Positions 1-7,822 of a DNA stretch of 13,382 nucleotides are shown here, one piece after another (position 1 is the first letter of the stretch; every line of letters begins with the position of its first letter). The position numbers and the translations under genes were made by a program. The notes below the pieces were generated by a model, which saw nothing but the letters and a program-made list of their open reading frames with translations, made no database searches and was not told the origin of the DNA. This stretch comes from Bacteroidota bacterium (lineage in GTDB: Bacteria > Bacteroidota > Ignavibacteria > Kapaibacteriales > UBA2268): assembly GCA_017428585.1 (NCBI GenBank), contig JAFRQN010000138.1:1-13382 (forward strand). Direction: 5' to 3'.

Positions 1-24
1 AACACAACACAACACAACACAACA
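1..24 (+). repeat. AACAC pentanucleotide tandem repeat in coding sequence (likely phase-variation tract)
   Basis: Four full AACAC units followed by AACA begin at the first base, so the tract may extend left of the window. It lies inside the open frame of the type IIG restriction-modification gene and encodes a repeating Asn-Thr-Thr-Gln-His pentapeptide. Because the unit length is not a multiple of three, gain or loss of one unit shifts the frame. Directly after the tract frame 2 meets TAA at 32-34 and frame 3 meets TGA at 39-41; only frame 1 stays open. The tract itself contains no stop in any frame. This is the architecture of a contingency locus switched by slipped-strand mispairing. The sequence facts are direct; the switching is inferred. 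Confidence 0.8.
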
Positions 25-3000
25 AGTTGTGTAAAAGTTGATAAAGAAATACTCAAGAGTATTCCAAAAGATTCTCATTCTGCAGAAGAACTGAAAAAAT
101 TTAAGGAAGAATTATTAATACTTATTAAGTATTGTAATGAACATAAAAACTGTAAAGAAGAGGATCTAAAAACAAAAATAAGAGATTTTTTAATAATATT
201 ATATTCTCGTGAACAAATTAATATACCTTCCGATATAAATATAGATTTAGCTATAAAATCAAATTTTATAGAAGAATACAAGTCAATTATTGAACTTAAA
301 AATTTAAAAAATACCGATCAATTTTTGCATCATGAAGATTTTAATAAAAAAGCACTTCATCAATTGATTTATTACTTTTACGGCATGAAAGAAAAAGGTA
401 ATAAATATATTAATTCTCTCGTGGCAGCAAATGGTTTACAATGGTATCTTTTTTTCTCTTCTGATTTCAAATCTGTATTTATTGATAATTGTGATTTATA
501 TAAACAATATAAAAAAGATGTAAACCATGCTAAATATGATAATGATGCTCCTGATTTTTATGATGCTGCTAAAGATTATATAAATAACAATGATATTACC
601 TTAAAATGTATTTATTTAGATTTGTCTAAAGTAAATGATAGTACTACTGATGATGAAATAAATAAAATATATAATTTACTATCTCCTCAATTTCTATTAG
701 GAGAATCAAATGGTATTCAAGATCATTCTGCTATAAATAAAAAGTTCTATGAAGAGCTGCTTCATATAATTGGGCTTGAAGAGGTAAAAGAAAGCAAAAC
801 CAGCAGTAATTTGGTTATTAAACGTAAAGGAAGAGAAGAAGGCAGAGGCTCTTTGATGGAGCTTATTATTCCAGAATTAAAAGATCGTGGAAATACTGAA
901 GATGAAAGTGAAAAAATAGCCTTTGAACTTTGTATAACTTGGATAAACCGCCTGTTGTTTATAAAATTATTAGAAGAGCAAATTCGTAAATATAAAGAAG
1001 AAAATAAAAAATTTCTTAATTCATTATATATTAAAAATTTCAGTGATTTACAAGCTCTATTCTTTCGTGTATTAGGTACTCCGATTGAGGAAAGAGATGA
1101 TGATATAAAACAAAAATATCCTCAAGTTCCTTATTTAAATTCATCTTTATTTGAAATGTCTGATTTAGAAAATAATAAAAAAAGTATAAGCATTTCTAAT
1201 TTAAATTCAGATTGTGATTTACCATATTATGATAAAAAATGTAAAAAAGAAGAATTAAAAACATTAGAGTATTTGTTAAATTTTTTAGATAGTTATGATT
1301 TTGGATCAGAAAAAGATAATATTGCTTCTGATAAAATAATAAATGCTTCTATTTTAGGAAGGATATTTGAAAAACTTAATGGATATGAGGATGGTGCGTT
1401 CTTTACACCAAGCAATATAACTACCTATATGAGCAGGGATGCTTTAGAAAAGGTAGTTGTAAACAAATTTAATAGTACTTATAAACTTGAATGTAATAAT
1501 TTAAGGGAGCTAAAAAATGAGTTAATGACATCAAATACTGAAAAATTAAAAGATTATAATAATACTTTCAACTCAATACGTATTTGTGATCCTGCTGTTG
1601 GAAGCGGTCATTTCTTAGTTTCAGTATTAAATGAATTAATAAGAATAAAAGCTGATTTACAGATTTTATGTGATGATGAAGGAATAAAATTTACGAATTA
1701 TGATTTTAATATCGAAGATGATGAACTTGTTATTCGAGAAGGAGCAGATAGATTTCATTATAATTATAAAGATAAGGAAAGTCAAAGACTGCAGGAAACT
1801 TTATTTAATGAGAAAAGAACATTAATAGAAAACTGTCTTTTTGGTGTAGATATTAATCCTAATTCTGTTAATATTTGTCGTCTTCGTTTATGGATAGAAC
1901 TCTTAAAGAATGCTTATTATAAACCAGATACTAATTATACCGAATTAGAAACTCTGCCAAATATAGATATTAATATCAAACAGGGAGATTCTCTCTTTAG
2001 TAAACTTGATTTGAATGCTGAACCGAAAAATAATAATATCAAACAGCAGTTCAGTTTATATAGAGAACAAGTAAAAGAATATAAGAATACAAAAAATAAA
2101 AGTGAAAAAAATAAGATACTAGACATTATAAGAGACATAAAACAAGATATTCATAAGGAAATAGATATAAATACAGACGCATATCTTAAATATAAAGATG
2201 CTAAAAATAAATTGGAAAATCAAACGACAATTTTTGGTTTAACAAAAAAAGAAATAAAAGAACAACAAAAAATAATAGGCAAATATGAAGAACAACAAAA
2301 ATATCCACATATTTTTGAATGGCGGATAGAATTTCCAGAAGTATTGGATAGTGATGGCAATTATGAAGGTTTTGATTTAATTATTGGCAATCCACCTTAT
2401 ATACAAATACAAAAGATAGAAGAAAGAAAAAAAGAATTATATAAATGTAAAAATTATGAAGCCTTTAATGGTACTGGTGATCTATATTGTCTGTTCTATG
2501 AGCGTGGAATACAGCTGTTAAAAGAAAATGGTTTTTTAGCTTATATTACTTCTAATTCGTGGATGAAAGCAACATATGGTAAAGAATTGAGAAAAAATTT
2601 ATCGCAATATAATGTTGTAGAATTAATTGATTTAGGAAGTGGAATATTTGATACTGCATCTGTTAGTACTAATATTTTATTAATTCAAAAGAATAACATA
2701 AAGTCTACATTTACTTTCTGTTATGATTTTAAGCAAGATGAACATAATGAAAAAGAATTAAATAATATAAATTATGAACATATTAATTTCCCTAATGATG
2801 GTTATATGTGGTTGATTGAATCAGTAGAAAAGAGAAATATAAAAAATAAAATATTTGCACAAAGTAAATTAATTAAAGATATAGCTGATATTGTAATAAG
2901 GCGGGGAGTTACAACAGGATATAATGAAGCATTTATAATAGATAAAACTAAACGAGATGAAATACTTAAAAACTGTAGGACAGAAGATGAACGAAAAAGA

Positions 3001-3675
3001 ACAGAGGAAGTATTAAGACCTGTGTTAAGACCAAAAAGTCTTGAAAAAGAAGATAGAGAAAATTGTATAAAACGTTATAGTATAAAATATCACGATACGT
3101 ATTTAATAAATACTCATAATGGTGTTAAAAAGAGTAATATAGAACGAATTAAAATAGAAGATTATCCTGCGGTAAAAAAACATTTAGATAATTATTATGA
3201 TAGATTAGTAAAACGATATGATCAAGGGGATACTCCATATAATTTAAGGAATTGTGCTTATTTACAGGAATTTGATAAAGAAAAAATAATATATGGTAGA
3301 ATAAGTTCTTCTCCTAATTTTTATTTAGATAAAGATAAATTTTTATGCTTAGATTCTATATTTATAATAACATATGATAAATTAGGTTATTTAATTGCCT
3401 TTTTTAATTCAAAATTATTTAATTATTGTTTTAAAAATCATTTTGCAGATTTAGGTGGTAATTCAGTTGATAAAAGAGAAGATATATTATCTGAACTTCC
3501 AGTTAAAGATGTTTCAGATCAAGAAGATGAAAGATTCAAGAAATTAGTATATGAGATACAAGACAAAAAGAAAAATAACGAAGATACATCAGAACTTGAA
3601 GCCAATATAGATAAGATGATATATGAATTATATGGATTAACAGAAGATGAAATAAAAGAGGTTGAAAATAATTAA
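1..3675 (+). CDS. Type IIG restriction-modification protein, Eco57I-like (5'-partial)
   Basis: Predicted single-chain restriction endonuclease plus adenine-specific DNA methyltransferase. The frame is open from base 1 to the TAA at 3673-3675 (1,224 visible residues), so the start codon lies left of the window. A TTG at 325 could be taken as start but would discard conserved sequence. A nuclease-like site sits upstream of it: Asp in NIDLAI (244-246) and Glu-Leu-Lys in IIELKN (292-300), fitting PD-(D/E)xK. Next come a helical region, GAFFTP at 1393-1410, SAM-binding motif I DPAVGSGHF at 1588-1614, catalytic motif IV NPPY at 2389-2400, and a C-terminal target-recognition region beginning near RRGVTTGYNEAF (about 2899). 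The protein closely resembles the Bacteroidota branch of Eco57I-like enzymes as I recall it. No separate R, M or S gene is visible, as expected for IIG. Expression is probably phase-variable through the tract at 1-24. The recognition sequence cannot be predicted. Confidence 0.9.
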   Translation, partial: NTTQHNTTSCVKVDKEILKSIPKDSHSAEELKKFKEELLILIKYCNEHKNCKEEDLKTKIRDFLIILYSREQINIPSDINIDLAIKSNFIEEYKSIIELKNLKNTDQFLHHEDFNKKALHQLIYYFYGMKEKGNKYINSLVAANGLQWYLFFSSDFKSVFIDNCDLYKQYKKDVNHAKYDNDAPDFYDAAKDYINNNDITLKCIYLDLSKVNDSTTDDEINKIYNLLSPQFLLGESNGIQDHSAINKKFYEELLHIIGLEEVKESKTSSNLVIKRKGREEGRGSLMELIIPELKDRGNTEDESEKIAFELCITWINRLLFIKLLEEQIRKYKEENKKFLNSLYIKNFSDLQALFFRVLGTPIEERDDDIKQKYPQVPYLNSSLFEMSDLENNKKSISISNLNSDCDLPYYDKKCKKEELKTLEYLLNFLDSYDFGSEKDNIASDKIINASILGRIFEKLNGYEDGAFFTPSNITTYMSRDALEKVVVNKFNSTYKLECNNLRELKNELMTSNTEKLKDYNNTFNSIRICDPAVGSGHFLVSVLNELIRIKADLQILCDDEGIKFTNYDFNIEDDELVIREGADRFHYNYKDKESQRLQETLFNEKRTLIENCLFGVDINPNSVNICRLRLWIELLKNAYYKPDTNYTELETLPNIDINIKQGDSLFSKLDLNAEPKNNNIKQQFSLYREQVKEYKNTKNKSEKNKILDIIRDIKQDIHKEIDINTDAYLKYKDAKNKLENQTTIFGLTKKEIKEQQKIIGKYEEQQKYPHIFEWRIEFPEVLDSDGNYEGFDLIIGNPPYIQIQKIEERKKELYKCKNYEAFNGTGDLYCLFYERGIQLLKENGFLAYITSNSWMKATYGKELRKNLSQYNVVELIDLGSGIFDTASVSTNILLIQKNNIKSTFTFCYDFKQDEHNEKELNNINYEHINFPNDGYMWLIESVEKRNIKNKIFAQSKLIKDIADIVIRRGVTTGYNEAFIIDKTKRDEILKNCRTEDERKRTEEVLRPVLRPKSLEKEDRENCIKRYSIKYHDTYLINTHNGVKKSNIERIKIEDYPAVKKHLDNYYDRLVKRYDQGDTPYNLRNCAYLQEFDKEKIIYGRISSSPNFYLDKDKFLCLDSIFIITYDKLGYLIAFFNSKLFNYCFKNHFADLGGNSVDKREDILSELPVKDVSDQEDERFKKLVYEIQDKKKNNEDTSELEANIDKMIYELYGLTEDEIKEVENN

Positions 3676-3692
3676 TAAAATAAACTATAAAT

Positions 3693-3721
3693 AAAAAGAG
3701 CAGCTAAGCTGCTCTTTTTTT
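3693..3721 (+). terminator. Rho-independent terminator after the type IIG gene
   Basis: A perfect 12-bp stem (AAAAAGAGCAGC at 3693-3704 pairing with GCTGCTCTTTTT at 3708-3719) has a TAA triloop and runs into a T tract ending at 3721. It starts 18 bases after the restriction gene's stop and separates that gene from the lipoprotein gene. The stem is nearly symmetric, so it could also act on minus-strand transcripts, though no minus-strand gene ends here. Confidence 0.9.
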
Positions 3722-3885
3722 ATTAATTATATTTAGTTTTTTTATTTTATTGCATATTAATTATAATTTTTGCAAATATATGCTGAGATTAAACGTTGTC
3801 TTTAGAATAAAAATGTAATGAAACTATAAAATAAAAAACTACGTAAAAGTAAAACGATAATAAGTAAAAATATAGTGTTATATAA

Positions 3886-4923
3886 ATGAAACTATATAGA
3901 TTAACATTAAAAAAATATTTTATTATTAGTATTATTTTTATTTTATTCTTTACTGCATGTTCTAAGGATAACGAATATAATAAGAATAATAATAAAGGAA
4001 AGCAAAAAGATACAATTACAGCTTCATTATCAACCAGTGATAAAGCATTTATAGAAGATACAACAATAAGAAAAGAAGTTGGTAGGAATGAAATAAAATA
4101 CGGAATAGGTGAAGTTGAATTTTGTATGAAATATGTTGAGGGTGGAAAATTTAAAATGGGTGCTGATAATGGTGATGATACAAACATTGTCATTTCTTCT
4201 GCTCCTGAACATAATGTAAAATTAAAAAGCTACTATATAGGAGAAATAGAAATAACACAGGAATTATGGCATAAAGTCATGAAAGGAAATAAAAATAAAA
4301 TATTTATTGATCCAGGTTATTTTACAGGTGATAAGCTTCCAATAACAAATGTGAGCTGGTACGAAGTTGTTGTATTTTGTAACAGATTGAGCAAAAAATT
4401 CTCAAAAGAACCTGTTTATTCCTTATATGGTAATACTGATGTAGATACTTGGGGAGCAGTACCGATAACCAACAGTGATACATGGAATAATATTAAAATG
4501 AATTTTTTTGCAAATGGGTTCAGGCTGCCTACTGAAGCAGAATGGGAATATGCAGCTAAAGGTGGACAATATACTTCTAATTTTATATATTCAGGTGGTA
4601 ATAATCTTGATGATGTATCGTGGAATCAAGATAATAGCGGCAAAAGAACCCATGTAGTTGGTCAGAAAAATTATAATGAATTATGGCTTTATGATATGTC
4701 AGGGAATGTTTGGGAATGGTGTTGGGATTGGTCTGCTGAGTATAAACGTACATGGATTTTTTCACAAAATAATCCTACGGGACCATCTGTTGGTGAAAAA
4801 CGAATTATTAGAGGTGGAGGTTTTGATAGTTATTTAGATAATATTAAAGTAACATATCGGTATGCGGATAATGCGAATAAAAAACATATTGATGCAGGAG
4901 CTCGAATAGCATCCAGCAATTAA
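3886..4923 (+). CDS. SUMF1/FGE-sulfatase-fold lipoprotein
   Basis: A 345-residue exported protein. The N-terminus (KK, hydrophobic run, FTAC with Cys25 followed by SKDN) looks like a lipoprotein signal peptide, with a somewhat weak lipobox. A low-complexity Asn/Lys linker (about 26-45) leads to a formylglycine-generating-enzyme-sulfatase domain at about 79-343. Signature blocks are GGKFKMG (86-92), EITQELWHKVM (122-132), LPITNVSWYE (151-160), RLPTEAEWEYAAKGG (213-227), YDMSGNVWEWCWDW (269-282) and RIIRGGGF (306-313). The paired active-site cysteines of true formylglycine-generating enzymes, expected in the region VTYRYADNAN (322-331), are absent, and the closing motif reads GARIA instead of the usual GFRIA. 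It is therefore unlikely to be a sulfatase activator; many bacterial proteins of this fold have structural or binding roles. The ATG lacks a clear ribosome binding site. No sulfatase gene is nearby. Confidence 0.85.
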   Translation: MKLYRLTLKKYFIISIIFILFFTACSKDNEYNKNNNKGKQKDTITASLSTSDKAFIEDTTIRKEVGRNEIKYGIGEVEFCMKYVEGGKFKMGADNGDDTNIVISSAPEHNVKLKSYYIGEIEITQELWHKVMKGNKNKIFIDPGYFTGDKLPITNVSWYEVVVFCNRLSKKFSKEPVYSLYGNTDVDTWGAVPITNSDTWNNIKMNFFANGFRLPTEAEWEYAAKGGQYTSNFIYSGGNNLDDVSWNQDNSGKRTHVVGQKNYNELWLYDMSGNVWEWCWDWSAEYKRTWIFSQNNPTGPSVGEKRIIRGGGFDSYLDNIKVTYRYADNANKKHIDAGARIASSN

Positions 4924-5038
4924 AAGAAAAAAAAGTAATTTTTTTATAAACTGGTATTATTTTTGATATTAAATATTTGGATAGATAATTTTTTGAAAGA
5001 AATAGTATTTATAAATTAAAAAATAATTAGGTAAAACA

Positions 5039-5713
5039 ATGAAAAGTTTAAAATTTTCTTTAATACCAATGATGGTATTAGCATTAGTAATGATGTCAAA
5101 TACATCGTTATTTGCAAAAACAAACTATTTTGGTCTTACACCTTATGCAAGTTTTGGATATTTTGCTTCAAGCTATACTTGTGATGTTAATCTATTAATA
5201 TTATCAACAAAATTAGATGCAGAAGCTACAGGAACAGCTTTTAAGGTAGGAGCTCAATTAGAAATTCCTGTTACTAATACAGTTACATTTACACCTGCAG
5301 TTGAATTCCAACAAGCAAAGGTAGATTCATATAGTTATAAAGATAATAAAATAAGTGCTTCTGATTTGCCATTCTCAAGCGATGATGGAACTACTTCTCA
5401 ATTTATTAATATACCACTTATGTTTAATTTATATTTTTCATCAGATAATAGTGGTCTTTTTGTAGGTGTTGGTCCTAAATTGAATCTTAATCTTTCAAAA
5501 GAAGAAGATCAAGTATTTTCAACTAATTCATTAGTTGTTGCAGGTTCTGCTACTGTAGGATACCAAATGAAGAATGGTTTAAGATTAGCAGCAGTTGCTG
5601 ATAGAACTCTTACAAGTATATTTAATGATGAAGATAGTATAAATAATAATAAGATAACATCTATTTCTGGTAATAATCTATATATTGGTGCAGTAATTGG
5701 ATATAGATTCTAA
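5039..5713 (+). CDS. Outer-membrane beta-barrel family protein (paralogue 1)
   Basis: A 224-residue exported protein of unknown specific function. Residues 1-26 form a signal peptide (Lys5, long hydrophobic core, ending SLFA before KT). The mature part begins with LTPYASFGYF and has alternating polar and hydrophobic stretches separated by Gly/Asn/Asp-rich turns, such as FKVGAQLEIPV, FINIPLMFNLYF, FVGVGPKLNLNL and TVGYQMKNGLRLAAVADR. It ends IGAVIGYRF, with the terminal Phe typical of a final barrel strand recognised by the BAM machinery. This suits a small 8-10 strand barrel of the OmpX/OmpA-like porin families. It is paralogous to the next gene: both share LTPYAS, GAQ.E, F.P..EFQ, FINIPL, GVGPK or GLGPK, GLR and GYR blocks. 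A TATTTTTG element at 4958-4965 could be a -7 box, but no good -33 element accompanies it. A terminator follows at 5743. Confidence 0.75.
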   Translation: MKSLKFSLIPMMVLALVMMSNTSLFAKTNYFGLTPYASFGYFASSYTCDVNLLILSTKLDAEATGTAFKVGAQLEIPVTNTVTFTPAVEFQQAKVDSYSYKDNKISASDLPFSSDDGTTSQFINIPLMFNLYFSSDNSGLFVGVGPKLNLNLSKEEDQVFSTNSLVVAGSATVGYQMKNGLRLAAVADRTLTSIFNDEDSINNNKITSISGNNLYIGAVIGYRF

Positions 5714-5742
5714 TTTTATAAGAGAATGAACTATTATTTATG

Positions 5743-5775
5743 CCATCCTAAAGATTTCTTTAGGATGGTTTTTTT
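5743..5775 (+). terminator. Rho-independent terminator between the two barrel genes
   Basis: A perfect 11-bp stem (CCATCCTAAAG at 5743-5753 with CTTTAGGATGG at 5758-5768), an ATTT loop and a seven-T tail at 5769-5775. It implies that the two paralogous barrel genes are largely transcribed separately. Confidence 0.92.
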
Positions 5776-5834
5776 ATAAAAATTATTATTTTTGTAATTA
5801 TTAAAATATCTAATTAAATTTTTTAAGGAATGAT

Positions 5835-6431
5835 ATGGACAAATTAATTAAAACTTTATTATTATCAATAATGATATTGAATTTTACTTTTTTACCAAGT
5901 ACAAATATAGCAGCACAATCTACTTTAGAACAATATAGTCTTACTCCTTATGCAAGCTATGGGCTATATTATATGAAATATAGTCTAAGCGGTACTAATG
6001 TTAATTCAGAAGTAAAGTGTGATGGCAATTCTTTTAAATTGGGTGCTCAGATAGAAATGAGTATAAATGATAATATTTCTTTTACTCCGGGTATAGAATT
6101 TCAACATAGTATTTATGAATTATCATCGCATGATATAGCAAATAATTTTATAAATATTCCACTTATCGTTAATTATTATGTTCAAGGTGGTACCAATGGT
6201 ATATATGCAGGGTTGGGGCCTAAATTTTCTTTGACTATATCAGAGGATAAATTAGATATTGCTTCACGAAAAACATTAGGGATTGCAGGTTTATTAACAA
6301 TTGGTTTACAAATGCAAAATGGATTGCGTGTTGCTTTAGTAGGTGATTTAACATTATCTAATATATATGATATAGAAGCAATAACAGGTAGAAATTCTTT
6401 TGCAGGTATTTTAGTTGGATATAGATTATAA
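5835..6431 (+). CDS. Outer-membrane beta-barrel family protein (paralogue 2)
   Basis: A 198-residue exported protein, the tandem paralogue of the gene at 5039. Residues 1 to about 27 form a signal peptide (Lys3, Lys6, hydrophobic core, ending NIAA before QS). The mature chain starts LTPYASYGLYY and shares the blocks KLGAQIEM, FTPGIEFQ, FINIPLIVNYYV, YAGLGPKFSL, GLQMQNGLRVALVGD and a closing GILVGYRL with paralogue 1. It is shorter mainly because the loop between the EFQ and FINIPL blocks is reduced. The last residue is Leu rather than Phe, still acceptable for a final barrel strand. The ATG at 5835 is chosen because AAGGA lies at 5825-5829 with a five-base spacing; the ATG at 5830 is in another frame. 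The specific role is unknown. Confidence 0.75.
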   Translation: MDKLIKTLLLSIMILNFTFLPSTNIAAQSTLEQYSLTPYASYGLYYMKYSLSGTNVNSEVKCDGNSFKLGAQIEMSINDNISFTPGIEFQHSIYELSSHDIANNFINIPLIVNYYVQGGTNGIYAGLGPKFSLTISEDKLDIASRKTLGIAGLLTIGLQMQNGLRVALVGDLTLSNIYDIEAITGRNSFAGILVGYRL

Positions 6432-6435
6432 AAAA

Positions 6436-6456
6436 ATTAATTGTTATACAATTAAT
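6436..6456. repeat. Perfect inverted repeat downstream of barrel paralogue 2
   Basis: ATTAATTGT at 6436-6444 and ACAATTAAT at 6448-6456 are perfect inverted arms around a TAT loop, starting five bases after the stop codon. No T run follows directly (GGAATATG comes next), so it is a weak terminator, an mRNA 3'-end stabiliser or an operator for cinA. An AT-rich palindrome of nine base pairs can also arise by chance here. Confidence 0.45.
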
Positions 6457-6518
6457 GGAATATGTTTTTAAAGTTTTTTATAAAGAAATATAAAAAAAAA
6501 CTATATTTATAAACAGTT

Positions 6519-7817
6519 ATGAAGGCAATAATAATTACAATTGGTGATGAGATTTTAATAGGTCAAATACTTGATACTAATTCACAATATATTTCTAAAG
6601 AATTAACTCTATTAGGAATAGAAGTAATAAATATATTATCAATTGCTGATTCATCTGATGTAATAAGAGAAGCTGTAGATAAATCAATGAAACAGGCAGA
6701 TTTGGTTGTAATTACTGGTGGGTTAGGGCCAACCAAAGATGATAAAACAAAAAAAGTTCTTGCGGATTATTTTGACTCTAAATTGGTTCTTGACGAAAAA
6801 GTGTTTAAGCAAATAAAAAATATGTGTCATGCACGGGGTGTTGAACCAAATGAACTAAACAAGCAGCAAGCTTTTTTACCTGATAAATGTACAATTCTTC
6901 CTAATGAAAAAGGAACAGCTGCTGGAATGTGGTTTGAAAAAAATAATAAATATTTAATATCATTGCCTGGTGTTCCTTTTGAGATGGTGCATTTAATGGA
7001 GACACAGGTTATTCCTAAAATGCGTTCGATAACTGCAAATCTTTTGTTTGATTATAGATTAATTACAGTTTACGGTGTATCAGAATCAGCATTGGCTATT
7101 TTTCTTACTAATTGGGAAACAGAATTAGAGCAATATAATAAAAATATAGGACAAGACGATGAAAGCTTTATGCATTTAGCATATTTGCCTTCTACTACAA
7201 TGATAAAATTAAGAATTACTGCAAAAGGGAATGCTGTAAATTATTTAGATTCTGAATTAAATAAGCTCGAAGTATTATTAAAAAATTATAGGAATAAAGA
7301 TAATAAAGATAAAGAGCTGCCAGAACGTTTTTTGTTTACCATTGGTAAATCTGATAATATAGAAGAACTTTTTGCTAATACTTTAAGAACAACAAACAAA
7401 ACAATCTGTACAGCAGAAAGCTGTACTGGTGGATATATATCACATCTTATTACTTCTATTCCAGGTTCTTCTGAGTATTTTAAAGGTTCTATTATTGCAT
7501 ATTCAAATGAGGTTAAGCATAATTTGCTTAATGTACCTTTAAATTTGCTTGATAAATATGGTGCTGTAAGTGAGCCTGTTGTTAAAACAATGGCAGAAAA
7601 TGTTAAATCTGTATTACATACAGATTATAGTATTGCAACATCTGGTATAGCTGGACCGTCTGGAGGTAGTGAAAATAAACCTGTAGGGACTGTGTGGATT
7701 GCTGTTTCTACTCCAAAAGGAACATATACAACAAAATGTAATTATTCTACAACACGAGAAAGAGTAATAGGTAGATCTTCAGTAAAAGCATTGCAATTTC
7801 TAATAGAGCATATTTAA
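6519..7817 (+). CDS. cinA: CinA family protein, full length (nicotinamide-nucleotide amidohydrolase type)
   Basis: A 432-residue two-domain cytoplasmic protein of normal family length. The N-terminal molybdopterin-binding-like (COG1058) domain shows GDEILIGQ (9-16), DTNSQYISKEL (19-29), TGGLGPTKDD (66-75) and SLPGVPFEM (148-156). The C-terminal CinA domain shows AESCTGG (299-305), YSNEVK (328-333), GAVSEPVV (348-355), SGIAGPSGG (375-383) and KPVGTVW (387-393). The C-terminal domain of the family deamidates NMN to nicotinate mononucleotide in pyridine-nucleotide salvage, and the N-terminal domain in characterised members hydrolyses ADP-ribose-type substrates. The competence-related gene name is historical. 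The ATG has no clear Shine-Dalgarno sequence, and an A9 tract lies at 6492-6500 in the leader. The next gene starts five bases after the stop, so the two are probably co-transcribed. Confidence 0.95.
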   Translation: MKAIIITIGDEILIGQILDTNSQYISKELTLLGIEVINILSIADSSDVIREAVDKSMKQADLVVITGGLGPTKDDKTKKVLADYFDSKLVLDEKVFKQIKNMCHARGVEPNELNKQQAFLPDKCTILPNEKGTAAGMWFEKNNKYLISLPGVPFEMVHLMETQVIPKMRSITANLLFDYRLITVYGVSESALAIFLTNWETELEQYNKNIGQDDESFMHLAYLPSTTMIKLRITAKGNAVNYLDSELNKLEVLLKNYRNKDNKDKELPERFLFTIGKSDNIEELFANTLRTTNKTICTAESCTGGYISHLITSIPGSSEYFKGSIIAYSNEVKHNLLNVPLNLLDKYGAVSEPVVKTMAENVKSVLHTDYSIATSGIAGPSGGSENKPVGTVWIAVSTPKGTYTTKCNYSTTRERVIGRSSVKALQFLIEHI

Positions 7818-7822
7818 AAAAT

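Noticed and set aside
325..327. TTG at 325 as start of the restriction gene
   Set aside because: The frame is open upstream to base 1 and contains a nuclease-like motif, and no ribosome binding site precedes the TTG.
3789..4212. Minus-strand open frames opposite the lipoprotein gene
   Set aside because: They overlap a well-supported SUMF1-fold gene, and their hydrophobic Ser/Phe/Tyr-rich translations are typical shadows of AT-rich coding DNA.
6492..6500. A9 tract in the cinA leader as a phase-variable promoter spacer
   Set aside because: No promoter boxes flank it at suitable distances, and A runs of this length are common in this DNA.
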